64,000 nucleotides of DNA, taken from Amaranthus tricolor (lineage: Eukaryota > Streptophyta > Magnoliopsida > Caryophyllales > Amaranthaceae). Of the stretch, positions 37,291 through 48,929 are shown one piece after another. The position numbers and the translations under genes were made by a program. The notes under the pieces were generated by a model. The model searched no databases. It saw only the letters and a program-made list of their open reading frames with translations, and was not told the DNA's origin. Position 1 is the stretch's first letter. Each line of letters starts with the position of its first letter. The DNA is taken from NCBI RefSeq assembly GCF_026212465.1, contig NC_080059.1, forward strand, positions 12,686,940 to 12,750,939. The letters run 5' to 3'.

Positions 37291-39590
37291 ATGATGATGT
37301 CAGGAAGTAGTTTATCAAGACAATCTTCAGGAGGAATGTGTATAAGATATTGTTTACTGGGATTTGCAATGACATCAACACTTTTAATATTTGGGCCAGG
37401 TTTATATTGGAAGATAAATAAGGGTACAAAATTGGGACATCATTCTTCTACTTCTTGTCTACCTTGTATTTGTGATTGTCCTCCTCCTTTATCCATTCTT
37501 AAGATTACTCCTGGTATTCTTCATTAATTCCCTATCATTTTGGAAAATTTTGTAAATTTTTATGTTTTTGTTTTAATCTTGATAGTATGATCTCATTCTC
37601 TTTGTTATTAGAAAATTAAGATTACATTAATTTAATCTTTTAAATACATCTATATATTGTATAAAACTAAAAATAATTCTATATTAGAGTTCAAACCGTG
37701 TGTTTCAAAGTCTAATATCATCAAGATCGAGGGTATGAGGTCTTGTGATGAACAAATTACACATTCTATGAAAACGATGTTTGTAAGAGATAAAAATACA
37801 ATAAAAACGACACAATGATTTACGAGGTTCACCCAAATTTGGCTACTTCCTTGGAGGTGTGTAGTATCTTACTTATATTATCACAAAGGAATTCAAAGAA
37901 TTTTCAAATTGGAGAATTACAATAGAGAAGAGATATAGGCTATGTGTTTAGGCTTAGGGTATTTTGTGGATGTGTTTGATGAGCATATGAGACCTCTATT
38001 TAGAGAGGTGATTACATTAATGAGTAACACACAATTAAAACTAAGATTTAATGCACAATTGAACAGCTTTTGAAGTTGAATAGACCAAAAGAAACGAATC
38101 CAACCCACTAACCAACTCCTCGTTCGAGGCACATAGTGACATAGTGCTCGTTCGAGCAGTGCCAAATTGCTGCTTCTGTTTTTTGATCAACAATGTGCTC
38201 GTTCGAGCATGTTCTTCACCATATTCTATCTGGTTTTGTTTATTGTGCTCGTTCAAGGCATTGGACTAATCTTCAATTGCTTCGTTCTACGCATCTTCAG
38301 GGATCTTTGCAATTCTTCATTAAATCATTCATCATGCCTCACAACTACACCCATGTTTAAGTCTTGCTTGAATGCCTTTCATTACTTCATGCATTGACTC
38401 ACACCCTTAAACACCGTCATTAAGTCACACTTAATCACCCATCATTAATCCTACATAGGATTTCATGTCTATGCACACTAATACATTGAATTTATTTGGT
38501 GCACTCAAGTCACCATTAACACTAACAAAAATAAATCTTATCTAGATGAGTAATAAACTAATAATATAATATTGATAGGATACGTTTTAGTGGGATTTGA
38601 GTTTGATTGTCATCTCCTCTAATCGTCTTATTTCGTTAACTTATTTTTATACTGAAAAAATAAAGATCCACTATTATTATTAGAAAAATTTGTCAAGAAT
38701 AATTCAACCTTTCACTTATCTGCTATAAATAATCTCACATATTAATTATTTTTTTAATAACATCTTTAATATGTATTTGGCATAACCATTGCGTGGGAGG
38801 GAAGGGGTGGGGCTCTTGTGGTTCACGGGTTATAGGCTGTGGCGGTTCAGAAAACTGTGTATGATGGGAGCATATACATAGCTAATTTAACAGGATATAG
38901 ATAATCAAAATGTGAGATTATTCGCAGTGATTAAGTGAAATTTAAATTATTTTCTATAATTTTTCTTTTTTATGATTGAAATCAAGATCTTTTTGGGCAA
39001 AGTAATGCTTAATTCAACTAAGACATGCCTGATTCTTGATAAAAAATAGCTTGATAGAGAATAAATATTTATAACGTGTAACTAACACACCTTTAATCTT
39101 TATTAATTTTTTTGTTATAGGTTTGGTGAACCTTTCAACCGAAGGTACATATGATCTTAACATGTTTTTCGTACGTTTACAATTTAATCTTAAACAGACA
39201 TTGTTGTCATTTGTTTGGTTGCTTTTTATTTGACGGACGTGGTCGGACACTTAATACGTGTTGAGAACCACCTCTGACGTATTAATTGGATGAAAATGAT
39301 TAGATTGTGGTAAAGGCGATCCAGAAGTTCAAAATGAGATGGAAAAACAATATGGAGAGCTTCTTATAGAGGAGTTGAAGTTACAAGAAATAGTTGGAGA
39401 AGAACAAATAAGACATATAAATGCAACATATAGAGAAGCACGTAGAGTTGCATCTCAATATCAACGTGAAGCTGAGAAATGCACATTTGCTATTGAAACT
39501 TGTGAAGATGCTCGAGAGATTGCGGAAGCACTCATTCGTCGAGAGATCAGGCTTGCCTCTTTATGGGAACAGCGTGATGGGATGGGATAA
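37291..39590 (+). CDS. DUF1068 membrane-anchored coiled-coil protein
   Basis: Three exons: 37291-37513 (phase 1 end), a 24-nt microexon 39121-39144, and 39304-39590; 177 aa. Splicing at TAG|ATTGTGG (39303/39304) gives LSTEDCGKGDPE, the expected continuation for this family (L-V-N-L-S...D-C-G...P-E). One transmembrane helix lies at about 18-40 (YCLLGFAMTSTLLIFGPGLYW), followed by a Cys/Pro motif SCLPCICDCPPPLS. A charged helical C-terminal half, probably coiled coil, contains EELKLQE, REARRVASQYQREAEKC and SLWEQR. DUF1068 proteins are plant-specific, single-pass and of unknown function. The length is normal for the family; the usual C-terminal end after SLWE(K)R is slightly shorter here (DGMG). 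The start is one of three consecutive in-frame ATGs. Confidence 0.88.
39121..39144 (+). other. 24-nt microexon of the DUF1068 gene
   Basis: Flanked by TTGTTATAG and GTACAT, it joins CCT G to A TTGTGG with phase kept (1 to 1). It encodes GLVNLSTE, which matches the conserved APGLANLS region of the family. It is too short for ORF-based prediction and easily missed. Confidence 0.8.
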
Positions 39591-41126
39591 TAATGCTGAT
39601 CGAGTAACAATCTAATTAATTAACATTATTTGATAAACAATACACTTTGTTTTGTGTCAATTGGACATTAATGGTGAATCATGAGGGTATAATGTTCCAA
39701 AGCTACTAGCATTTTGTTTTGTGATGGTGTGTTTATCTGTTTATTTCTTCAAAGAAAAGTGTTAAAAGGACCCTTTTGATGAGTAAAATCTTTAATTAAT
39801 TGATGGGATTATTTCTAAATGAACTTTCATAGTTTAGATTGTTAATTTGATTTATTTTTTTTAAAAAATTAGGAATGTATTATTGAAAAAAAAAGTTGTA
39901 ATCAATAGGACCAAATTCGCTGGAAAAAAACCACTTGAAGGGAAAAGGCCATTGGACTTTGGCCACTAAAGATAGGCCACCCCATAGCAAAGCTACATCA
40001 GGGTCGGGAGTTCCGACCTCCTTGTCGAAAATGCAATTTTTTGTATTTTTGGCTTTGGCTCCTCTTGTCGAAAATGCGTTCCTTTGTTATTTGGATTTGG
40101 CCCCCTTACTAATATGATAAATAGTTTAAAGATTTAAAATATATAACATACATTACTACACCTCAATGGTTGGAGTAATCCATTTTAATCTATTTAAGGA
40201 TCAAACCATAATTTAAACTATTATTTTTTTTAATCTTTCTTAGTTACACATTCATCTTGTTTAGTGTGTGTTTATATTTTTAATATCTTAATTTTAATAG
40301 GTTTTTTTGGAGACTTACTAAGCAAATATATAAAATCAAACTCACTAATTTTTTTAAAAAATAGATAATTATAGGGAAGCTTCAACTCCATTTATTTAAA
40401 TTTGTACTATGATTCAAGTTCATTTCAGTCTGTATGATTTTAATGTTTTTATAGTTTAACCAGTTTTATGTAGTAAATAATCTGCTAGTATGTCGACAAC
40501 TTGGCCTTTCTAATTCAAAATCCTAACTTTTTCCACCCAAATAAAACACGCATAGGAGTGAACTATGCCCATACATACACCAATTCGTTCTACAAGCTCT
40601 TTAAGAGCTTATTTAACCTAACAAAGCATATTAAGTACCAATTCAAACCAAAATACAATAGCAAATCAACAATTACATGTGATCTAGCTCTTCAAGGTTA
40701 CACAACAAATGTAGTTTGGGTAATCAGCTGCTGTCCCCCCTATGTGCTGTAGTAATTAACACTAAACAAAACTAATTAGATGTGTATAATCAGTAGGTAT
40801 CATCAAGACATGTAGCTTCAATAACTCAATGATACACAAATCATACTAAAAGCAGGACCCACAGACGAATTTGCGTTTAGTCAAGAATGGGAATCCTCCA
40901 AAGTGTTTTTGGTTTCGATCTTTAGCACATACTCCCTTTTAATACAAGCATTAGACAAGGCAAAAGTTTATCAATAGCTCATATGGACATGTTCACACAC
41001 AACAACTATTCCAACAGTAAAATGCAAGAGTCACAAAGATGTTCAAAATAGACCCAACGACCCGTAAGTTACCCGACCTTATAACTGAATTCGATTTGAC
41101 CCGACTTAAAAAATGATCAAAACACT
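39591..41126. other. DUF1068 3' flank and intergenic DNA
   Basis: No gene recognised. Around 39930-40110 a GC-richer island holds two TTGTCGAAAATGC repeats within a probable old repeat. 41047-41110 has ACCCGACTT-type motifs that continue on the far side of the nested LTRs (43940-44000), so the LTR pair landed inside an older, hAT-like repeat. Confidence 0.4.
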
Positions 41127-43924
41127 TGTTGGCCCTTTTAGGTTTTGATGATGACTACACTTAAGATAAACAAATGTATTTTAGAGGTTGTGTGCAAGTC
41201 GATATCCAGTCTTGATAAAGATCGTTGATAGTACCTAAGACTTAGTCTATAAACTTTGTACGTGTCAAAAATATCCAAGGATGTTAGATAAAAAAGATCG
41301 ATGTAGGATGTCAAATGTAGATAGGAGGTCTACCGTTTCTAAGTTGATAATCTGACGATACTTGTTGATGAATGGAGACAGTGCTCTGTTCCCAAGACTC
41401 AAATATGGAAGAATCAACTGTAACACCCTCAGAATAGGTCGAACTTTTGAAAACACCTTTAATGAAAAACATGAGCCAAAACCTACTCATGGGAGTGTTA
41501 CCGCCACATCTATTTCTAATAAAATAAATGTAAGGCTTAACAACTAAGAAATAACATAATAATTTTAAATCCAACAAAGGATCTTACAACATAAGAAAAG
41601 ACTGAAACGTAATTTGTGTCCATATAAAATTTAAACAACCTAAGGTAAAATTAAAACTGAAATACGACTCTAGTAAAAGCTATATTTCTAAGTGATCCTC
41701 ACTCCGCGATTCCCATGCAATCAATAACCTGTAACACAAGAATGCAAGAAAAACAAGGGAAAAACTCCCAAAATCAGAAAAATTGAGTAATTCCAACTTC
41801 ATCCCGTAAGACGATTAAGTTTGAAAATGATTTAAGAAAATACAATATAATCAAATTGGAAATAATTTTAGAAAATAACATATAGCTGAGTTTAATAGAA
41901 AACAATTTAAGAAAATAATATATATAATATCATATAAACCAATTTATTAATTTGATAATTAATAATGACAAACACATAATCAATTTTAAATTTGAGGGAA
42001 CGAGAACGCCAGTAGGCCGAGGCTTTACCCCTATACCTACTTCAACAAGAGGTCGTCACCCCAAATAATTCAAGGCCAGCAGAGTAGTCTCAGGGAAACC
42101 CTAGTGTGCACACCCCTTCTACTTGGATCACAACAAATAGAAGGAAGACCAAACATCGTATCAAGTATTAGAAATAATAATACCTGTCGGCAGCTATACT
42201 AACCAAACAGGGCAACCTGTTCATCACCCTTATACTTGGATCACAACAAATATAAGAGCTTCATTTCCCTCGTGTTACACTTTACGTGATTTAATATATT
42301 TTAATAATTAGTCGCGTGCACACAAACATATAATCAAACATACATCATACATTTTATATTTTATGATCATAAATTTTCCCAATAAATATATCTCAATAAT
42401 ATTCAATTGCAATATTAATATCATAATATTTTCCTCCCAAATTCAATCGCATTTAAAAATCATTATTAAAACAATAATATAACTTTCAACAAAATAATAA
42501 TATTATAATTATTTCTCTTTCAAATTAAACCGTATCTAATTTCGTTATCAAAACAATAATATAAATTTTATCAAAATAGTAATTATAAATTCAAGTTTGA
42601 TAAAAATAATAGTAAATATAATTTGAGAATATATAAAACATAACATCATATAAAATAATGTCATATAAAATCATGCATCCTATTTAAACACATTAATTAT
42701 CACTTAGCACATAATACTAACGGGATAGACCTAATTAGATGGACATTGAGAATTACCTTGTCACGCGATCCTAGACAACGTACGCTCCTAATAATCTCTG
42801 TCTACGAATTCGCTGTCTTTAATATCGAAATCTTGCGTTTTCTCGACTTGAATTTTTAAGCAAATGGGAGATGGAGGAAATAATTTGTAAGAGAAGAAGG
42901 GAGTGTGAGTAATAATGTGAATGAAATTAAGGATAATTGATTTGATTTATAAGAGATAAGTGAGGTTAGTTATGAGGTTTAGTGGGAAGAGTGGGAAGAA
43001 GAGTGGTGGGAAGAGTGGGAAGTTATTGTTAATGGTGTGGGAAGTTATTGTTAATGGTGGGTTATGTTTTTATTTTATTTTTTTATTTAATTTTTTTTTC
43101 TGAAATTTATTCATTATTATTATTATTATTCTTTTTTTTTTTAAAAGAAAGGATATTACATCAACGTTAGCGGAAAAAATTTGTATAGAATATTTTTGAT
43201 TTTTCTTAGTTGATGTATGGGTAAGATTAATTTGTTGCATAATTAATTTGATAAGTTATTTGGCAAAGGATTTTGTAATTACTTTTAATAACCGGCTCAT
43301 TTTCGAAAAGGTGGAGAAAACTTCTCCTAATTTTTCTCCACATAAATAGGCTTGAACTATTGGGTTTTAATTAAGAAAAAGTAACTTGCCTTATTTAGAA
43401 AATAAAATCGTAGCTTTATTTCTTGCAACACAAGTTCCACTTACTCTTTGTTAATTTTAGGATTAAAAATTATAATCAACTTAATAATATTTCTTGTGCA
43501 GCTCATTAATTTTATCCTTAGGTGTTTGGCCTTTATAAATGGTTTTTGAGAGAATTGTTGTAACTAGACTTGGGGAAATCTAGGAGAGAAGAGTATAGGG
43601 GAGAAGAGAGAAGTTTCGTGTGAAGCAAGAGAAAGAGAAAAAGAAAGAGAAACAAAAGTTGGCATAGTTTTGTTTATTTATTTTATATAATTGTAACGAA
43701 TTGCCTAAAACATAGTAGAGAATTTGAAATTCCGGGAGGTCGTGGTTTTTCCTTCTATTTAGGCCTAGAAGGTTTCCACGTAAAAATTGTGTTGTCTCTT
43801 TCTAAGTTTGCGCATCAAGTTTAAGTTTTAATGCGGCAATCTAATTCCGCAAAAACAGGGCTAAAACACTTAACCTTATCAAATAACAATTCACCCCCTC
43901 TTGTTATCTCTTATTGTTTCTACA
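41127..43924 (+). mobile_element. Outer solo LTR, split by a second solo LTR
   Basis: Begins TGTTGGCCCTTTTAGG and ends TGTTTCTACA, with the 5-bp duplication ACACT on both sides (41122-41126 and 43925-43929). Without the inner insertion it is about 1.05 kb. The start, TGTTGGCCC...GGTTTTGATGATGAC, is typical of a plant Ty1/copia LTR. No internal retroelement region is left, so it is a solo LTR produced by LTR-LTR recombination. Confidence 0.85.
41419..43160 (+). mobile_element. Inner solo LTR nested in the outer LTR
   Basis: Begins TGTAACACCCTCAG and ends GGATATTACA (TG...CA). It is flanked by the 5-bp duplication TCAAC (41414-41418 and 43161-43165) and is 1742 bp long. TGTAACACCC starts are common for Ty3/gypsy LTRs in plants. 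There are no gag-pol remnants, hence a solo LTR. Confidence 0.85.
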
Positions 43925-44779
43925 ACACTTATGTATAAAAAATTATGAACACCGACCTAAAATACCAAACCCGAAATCAATCCAATGACCCGAATAAAGA
44001 CATCTAGTCATATCCATCTTTAAGCTGACTACAGATAGATCAGCAGCAGCGCAACAGAAAAATCAGGTCCAAGCCTGCAGTAGCATCAGCGTTCTCACTT
44101 TCCCTGCCAGCATAATGTCAAGAAAATTTATCTCTTTTTAGGTCTGATTATCGGCCCACCATATTATATCAAAAAAATTTTATCTATTTGCTTCAAGGAT
44201 AACTTCCATGTTATCTACAATATCATGTGTGGAGTTATTATAATCCGCAAGTATCTCCTTAGCCCATATGCTAATTCTAACCTTTATCATCTATAAGAGT
44301 TTTTCAGCTGAAATTTTTTTTCTTTTCAAATACAATTTGGTTTCTTCACTCCAAATGCTCCATACAATACAGAAGAGGGTGGATTTCCATAACTTCAGCA
44401 TTTTCTTATTCCTCTAAACTAATCCACACCAAGAAGTTATCAGGAAGTGTTCGCATTTCCAAAACATGATCGTATCTCCTCTCCCTATTTTAATTTGCAA
44501 CCCTTCTTCAACAATATCTTTAACTCTTGTTATATCTTCTTTTTTGCTCATTATTTGTGACCACAATCCATCTTTTACATCTTAGAAACACTCAGAAGAT
44601 GCCCAAGTACCTTTTATTTTATGTACTGAGCATATGATGCTTTTCCTTAGTGTGTTTTTATCCTTCGAGAATCTCCACCACTATTCGAATAGCAATTAAC
44701 ACTAGGTTCTTTCTTTGTGAGTATATTGCCCACACCCAAACCCCCTTGCTCTTTGATTGACTGTTTGTAAAACCCTTTC

Positions 44780-45089
44780 GGCCTGTTTGGTTAGTAATAC
44801 TAAATGGTGGTAATGGAAACAATTTATAGTGTAAAATTTCATCAAAAGTTGCATGTCATTTCCATGATAATGAAACTTTGATTACAAATTTTTTTTTATT
44901 TACAAATTTTCATTACCACCTAATATCACATCTTCCAATGATAATGCATTGGAATGAATTTTATGAAGAAAAAGAGATGATTTAAGTTGGATAAGCATGA
45001 CCATCAAGGTATTGTAGAGATTTTTCAACCAAAATTATACTAATTTTCATTCTCATTACCACCGTTTATTATTATCTACGAAACAGTCC
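44780..45089. mobile_element. Candidate MITE inside the L1 relic
   Basis: Inverted ends: GGCCTGTTTGGTTAGTAATA...GGTGGTAATGG on the left and, inverted, GGACTGTTTCGTAGATAATA...GGTGGTAATGA on the right. It sits between parts of the LINE. The target duplication was not resolved. Confidence 0.6.
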
Positions 45090-45275
45090 ATTCTTGTCTT
45101 TCGTCCTCCACCCTTAAAAAATCGCTGCTAGTAGTTTGGACATCTTGAACATGCTCATGAAATATTTAGGTAAGCTTTGTAGGACACTCTTAATTAAAGT
45201 CAACTTGCTAGATCTTGATAGTAATTTTGCTTTCCGTTGAGCTAATTTGTTGTTGATTTTATGGATAACTGGATC

Positions 45276-46041
45276 TGAAATGAAAGCCTCAAAGAGATTT
45301 AACAATGAAAACAAAATGAAAAATATTAGCAAAGATGAACACAAGTGTTATGAGGTATCTTGGATATACCTCTCTCAAATGTAGTTTATTAAATTGAATT
45401 TAACAATTACAATGTAATAAACCTCCTCTTATATTGAGAACAAACTCTCAAGATCATAAAATATTAAAGCAAAGTAAAAACACTCTCAAGTTTCTAACAA
45501 TGCACTAGACTACTCTCAATATGTGTGTTTGTGGTGGTCTTTGTTCTATGAATAATACTCCCTTTTATAGTGGAAGGTGAGTATCATTCTTAGAACATCT
45601 AAATTACTCACCATAAAACACATTTAACACCCTAGTTAATTATGACTATAAACATTACAATAAATAATAGAGTAATGCACCACATTATTGCATAATCACT
45701 ATAAATTCTGACCAATACAGAATCCAATGCTGACTGCTCGACCTTCGCTCGATCGAGCGAGCCTTCAGACTAGTTATTGACTTGTTCTGACCATTCTGCT
45801 CGACCCACTCACTCTTCGCTCGACCCGTCTATGAACCGCTCGACCAGTCGAGCGAGCTTCAGCGCTGCTCTCTACTTGTTGCCTCGATCCATATGAATAT
45901 TGACACTCTATCGTTCCAAATTTCAAACCGTTCACATACGACACATCTTTATCGACCCTCTCCAAAATACAAGACAAAGCATGTTCGATTAAATATTCAA
46001 AATTAACGTCGTTCATATGAATATGGACACTTGTTTTAACA
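45276..46041. mobile_element. Solo LTR inserted in the L1 relic
   Basis: Begins TGAAATGAAAGCC and ends TTGTTTTAACA (TG...CA), flanked by GGATC on both sides (45271-45275 and 46042-46046). It is 766 bp long. It contains a cluster of TCGA-rich palindromic words at 45735-45865 (CGCTCGATCGAGCGAGC, CTCGACCAGTCGAGCGAGC). Removing it restores the LINE frame around ...KALDPVIHKINNK.... Superfamily not assigned. Confidence 0.8.
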
Positions 46042-46138
46042 GGATCCAAGGCCTTCACGTTACTCATATTTTCACCAAGAGGAAGGCGTAGATAGTGAAT
46101 GGGCGTTTTACAACTATACATCCAGTCATGCTTGCAAT

Positions 46139-46928
46139 TAGGGATGGTCATGGGTCCAGGACCCTGTTGGACCCGCCCCGGACCCGCCCCTTTTTTAAGG
46201 GTCTGGGTCTTAATTTTTTAGACCCATCGGATCCGAGTCCGGGTCTGGATCCAAAAAAAATTTGACGGGTCCGGGTCCGGGTCCTAAGGTGAAGACCCGG
46301 ACCCGGACCCTAAACTTTTAAATTTTATTTTTATTTGTATTTTTTTTATTTTTATTTTTGTTAAAATTTTGATGATATTTGCACATTTGTTGTACATGTA
46401 TAATACTTTGATTGCTCGCCGAGATTAAAGTTTAATTACTGTGTTTATTGTTTAATTCTAATGCTTTTGGAAATTATGGAGGCGGCAATATTCTAATTTT
46501 GGTTTGTTTTTAGGTACTGAAATAATTTGATTGCGCATTGAGTTAAAGTTTCAATTATGATGTTTATTGTTTAATTCTAATGGTTTTGGAAGTTTACGGA
46601 GTGTGATACTAATTATGGACTTGTTTCTGGGTACTGAAATGAATTGTTAAATTGGTGTATCGATTGATAACTTTCTGTGACAAGTGTTTGTAATACGATA
46701 ATAAGTTGCTTACTAAAATATAAAAAGACTCGAAAAAGGTTCAATTTTGACAAATCAAAGAGGCTTTGTATAAGACCCATTAAGGACCCTAGACCCTGTC
46801 AGATCCGTAGGGTCTGGGTCTGGGTCTGAAAATTTTGGACCCTTAGGGTCCGGATTCGGGTCTGGATCCAAAAAAAATAAAAGGGTCCGGGTCCGGGTCT
46901 GGCCAGACCCGCCCCATGACCATCCCTA
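46139..46928. mobile_element. Non-autonomous hAT element with 8-bp target duplication
   Basis: Ends TAGGGATGGTCATGGGTCC and, inverted, TAGGGATGGTCATGGGGCG. The duplication CTTGCAAT is at 46131-46138 and 46929-46936. Long GGGTCCGGGTC / GACCCGGACCC subterminal arrays flank an AT-rich centre without an ORF; 790 bp. Same superfamily as 13268-14704, but a different family. Confidence 0.92.
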
Positions 46929-47051
46929 CTTGCAATATCAGTTGCCCATTTTTCCTCCTTTCAACTTTTACACCCAATAGTTTCAGAATTAATTTTTGGT
47001 TACGTTATAGTGGTTAACATGACTCAAAATCAACTCGTTTAATTAAATGAG

Positions 47052-48926
47052 TACTACAAAAAACGCATCAATACCGACTAAAAATGTCGACTAATACCAG
47101 AACAATCGAAAATCTCCAACTAAAATACCGACTAACTGATGTTAGTCGGAATTTCCGACTAATTTCCTACTAATTCCATGTAAGTAGAAAATTACGATTG
47201 AATTTCTTGTTAAAACCTAAACTATTTAGTTAGAATACCATCAACTAGTTTTCTGACTAGCGCATTTTAGTTGGAAATCAGTGAGGTGGACATTTAGTAG
47301 GTATTCAGTTGCAAATCAGTTAAAAGTTTAAAATTATCATTTTTCTCGCCCACCATCATTTTTATTTATAAATAACAAATCACATCATATTTTACAAAAT
47401 ATCACATACACTATTCTATTCTTCAAAAATATCATGTTTTCTCATTATACTTAAAAAAACACATCATCTCTTCTACAACTAATTAACAAGAAATATTATT
47501 TTTTTTTTCATATTTTATATTTATGATATATGTTATTATGTACTTCTATGTTATTGTATATTAGATCAAATTTTGTCTTATTGGTGGACTTTAATTTTTA
47601 AAATTCTATTTTGTTACTAGATCGTTAATGATATATGTTAGGTTATTTATTTTATACTCTCTCTATTTCCTAATGTTCTTCTCGTTTAAAAATATTCTAC
47701 TTTGGAGAGAGAAATTTGATTAAGATTTTTAAGACATATATAGATGATAAAATATATCCATGTGAGATCTCGTTAGATTTGTCTTAATGTATACTTTTTT
47801 ATTATATGTCTTTTATAATTTTTTATGATGGGGATATAGAGATATTAAGACTCAAAATTTACTCTAAAAACTGTGCAAAAAGTAAATGGGAAGAACATTA
47901 GGAAACAGAGGGAGTATTAATTATATATGTTATTGTATATATAAGTCTAGTTTTTTTTTTTTTTTTAATTTAGTTGGAAACTTATTGTCTGTTTTTCAGT
48001 CAGTATTAAATCGAAAAGTTATTTTATTAGTCACCGATTAGTCAGTAGAATATTTAATTTTTTTCATTTTCTCGTAATGTTTGTTTCATATTATTTTCTT
48101 TCGATTTTAAAATTAGTTAATTATTTCTCATAAGAATGAATTTACATAATGATTGAAGTTGGATGTATAAGCGAAGTTGTAAAGAATTTTTCAATATTAG
48201 ATTTTTAGAAGGAGTTGAAGAATTTAAATAATTTGCAATGAAAAACAATTCAGAATTTGATATTAGATTTTCGTGCGGTGTGATAATTAACCGTAGAGTG
48301 AGACCTCTAAAAGTTGTAAGAGATCACATACTGAAAAAGGGTTTGTAACAAACAATTATGATTGGTACCTTGATTACAATACTAAAGATGGACTAAGTAA
48401 GGTGGTGGTTCAAGAAAAACTACACCAAAAACTCAATGCAAAGAAATAATTATATATCAAATTTTTATAACATAATAAAATAACAAACAAAAGTTGATTA
48501 AGTCCACCGACTAATTTTCAACTAACATTTAGAGTCGGTATATATTCAATTCACTTTTGGTCGACTGTTTTCCGACTAAACATTCAGTCGAAAAATTAGT
48601 ATTTTAATAGCTGAATTTTCAAAAATCAGGTTAATTTTGGATATTTTATTTTCCCAATTGTTTTCGTACTAACTGTTAATCATAAATTTTTGACTGCAAG
48701 TTAGTAGGAAAACATTCCTAATTCCGCTAAAATCCTACTAATCAAGACAGTTGGAATTCCCACTAAACACCTACCAACAATTGTTAGTTGGAATTCCGAC
48801 TAAAATTTTGACTGAATAATTTTACCGACTACAAGTATTCCGATTAACAGGATCAGTTGGAATTCAATCGGTATAGAGGTATACCAGTTGTTCTTGCTAG
48901 TCAAAATATTGTTGTCTTTTGTAGTG
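47052..48926. mobile_element. Non-autonomous CACTA (En/Spm) element
   Basis: The right end, inverted, is CACTACAAAAGACAAC; the left end is TACTACAAAAAACGC (first C changed to T). The 3-bp duplication GAG is at 47049-47051 and 48927-48929, the CACTA length. Subterminal regions are dense in GTCGGAATT / CCGACTAA repeats in both orientations, typical TnpA-binding arrays. 1875 bp with no transposase. It contains a Stowaway MITE. Confidence 0.88.
47657..47914. mobile_element. Stowaway-like MITE nested in the CACTA element
   Basis: 25-bp inverted ends, CTCTCTCTATTTCCTAATGT and, inverted, CTCCCTCTGTTTCCTAATGT, flanked by TA on both sides (47655-47656 and 47915-47916), as for Tc1/mariner Stowaway MITEs. 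258 bp, AT-rich, no ORF. Confidence 0.88.
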
Positions 48927-48929
48927 GAG

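Larger units (their letters stand above)
44040..46130 (-). mobile_element. L1-type LINE relic, interrupted three times
   Basis: Minus-strand remnants of the distal reverse transcriptase and zf-RVT region. 46150-46042 gives IHYLRLPLGENMSNVKALDP and 45275-45114 gives VIHKINNKLAQRKAKLLSRS followed by KLTLIKSVLQSLPKYFMSMF, the usual plant L1 order. 44450-44250 has degenerate WSIWSEETKLYLKRKK-like zf-RVT sequence. The two parts join exactly if the solo LTR at 45276-46041 is removed. A MITE-like block (44780-45089) also interrupts it, and a hAT element lies at its upstream end. Stops are frequent; dead. Confidence 0.8.

Noticed and set aside
45774..46151. 125-codon minus-strand ORF treated as one gene
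   Set aside because: It fuses a piece of L1 reverse transcriptase with sequence of a solo LTR across the insertion junction at 46041/46042; not a real gene.
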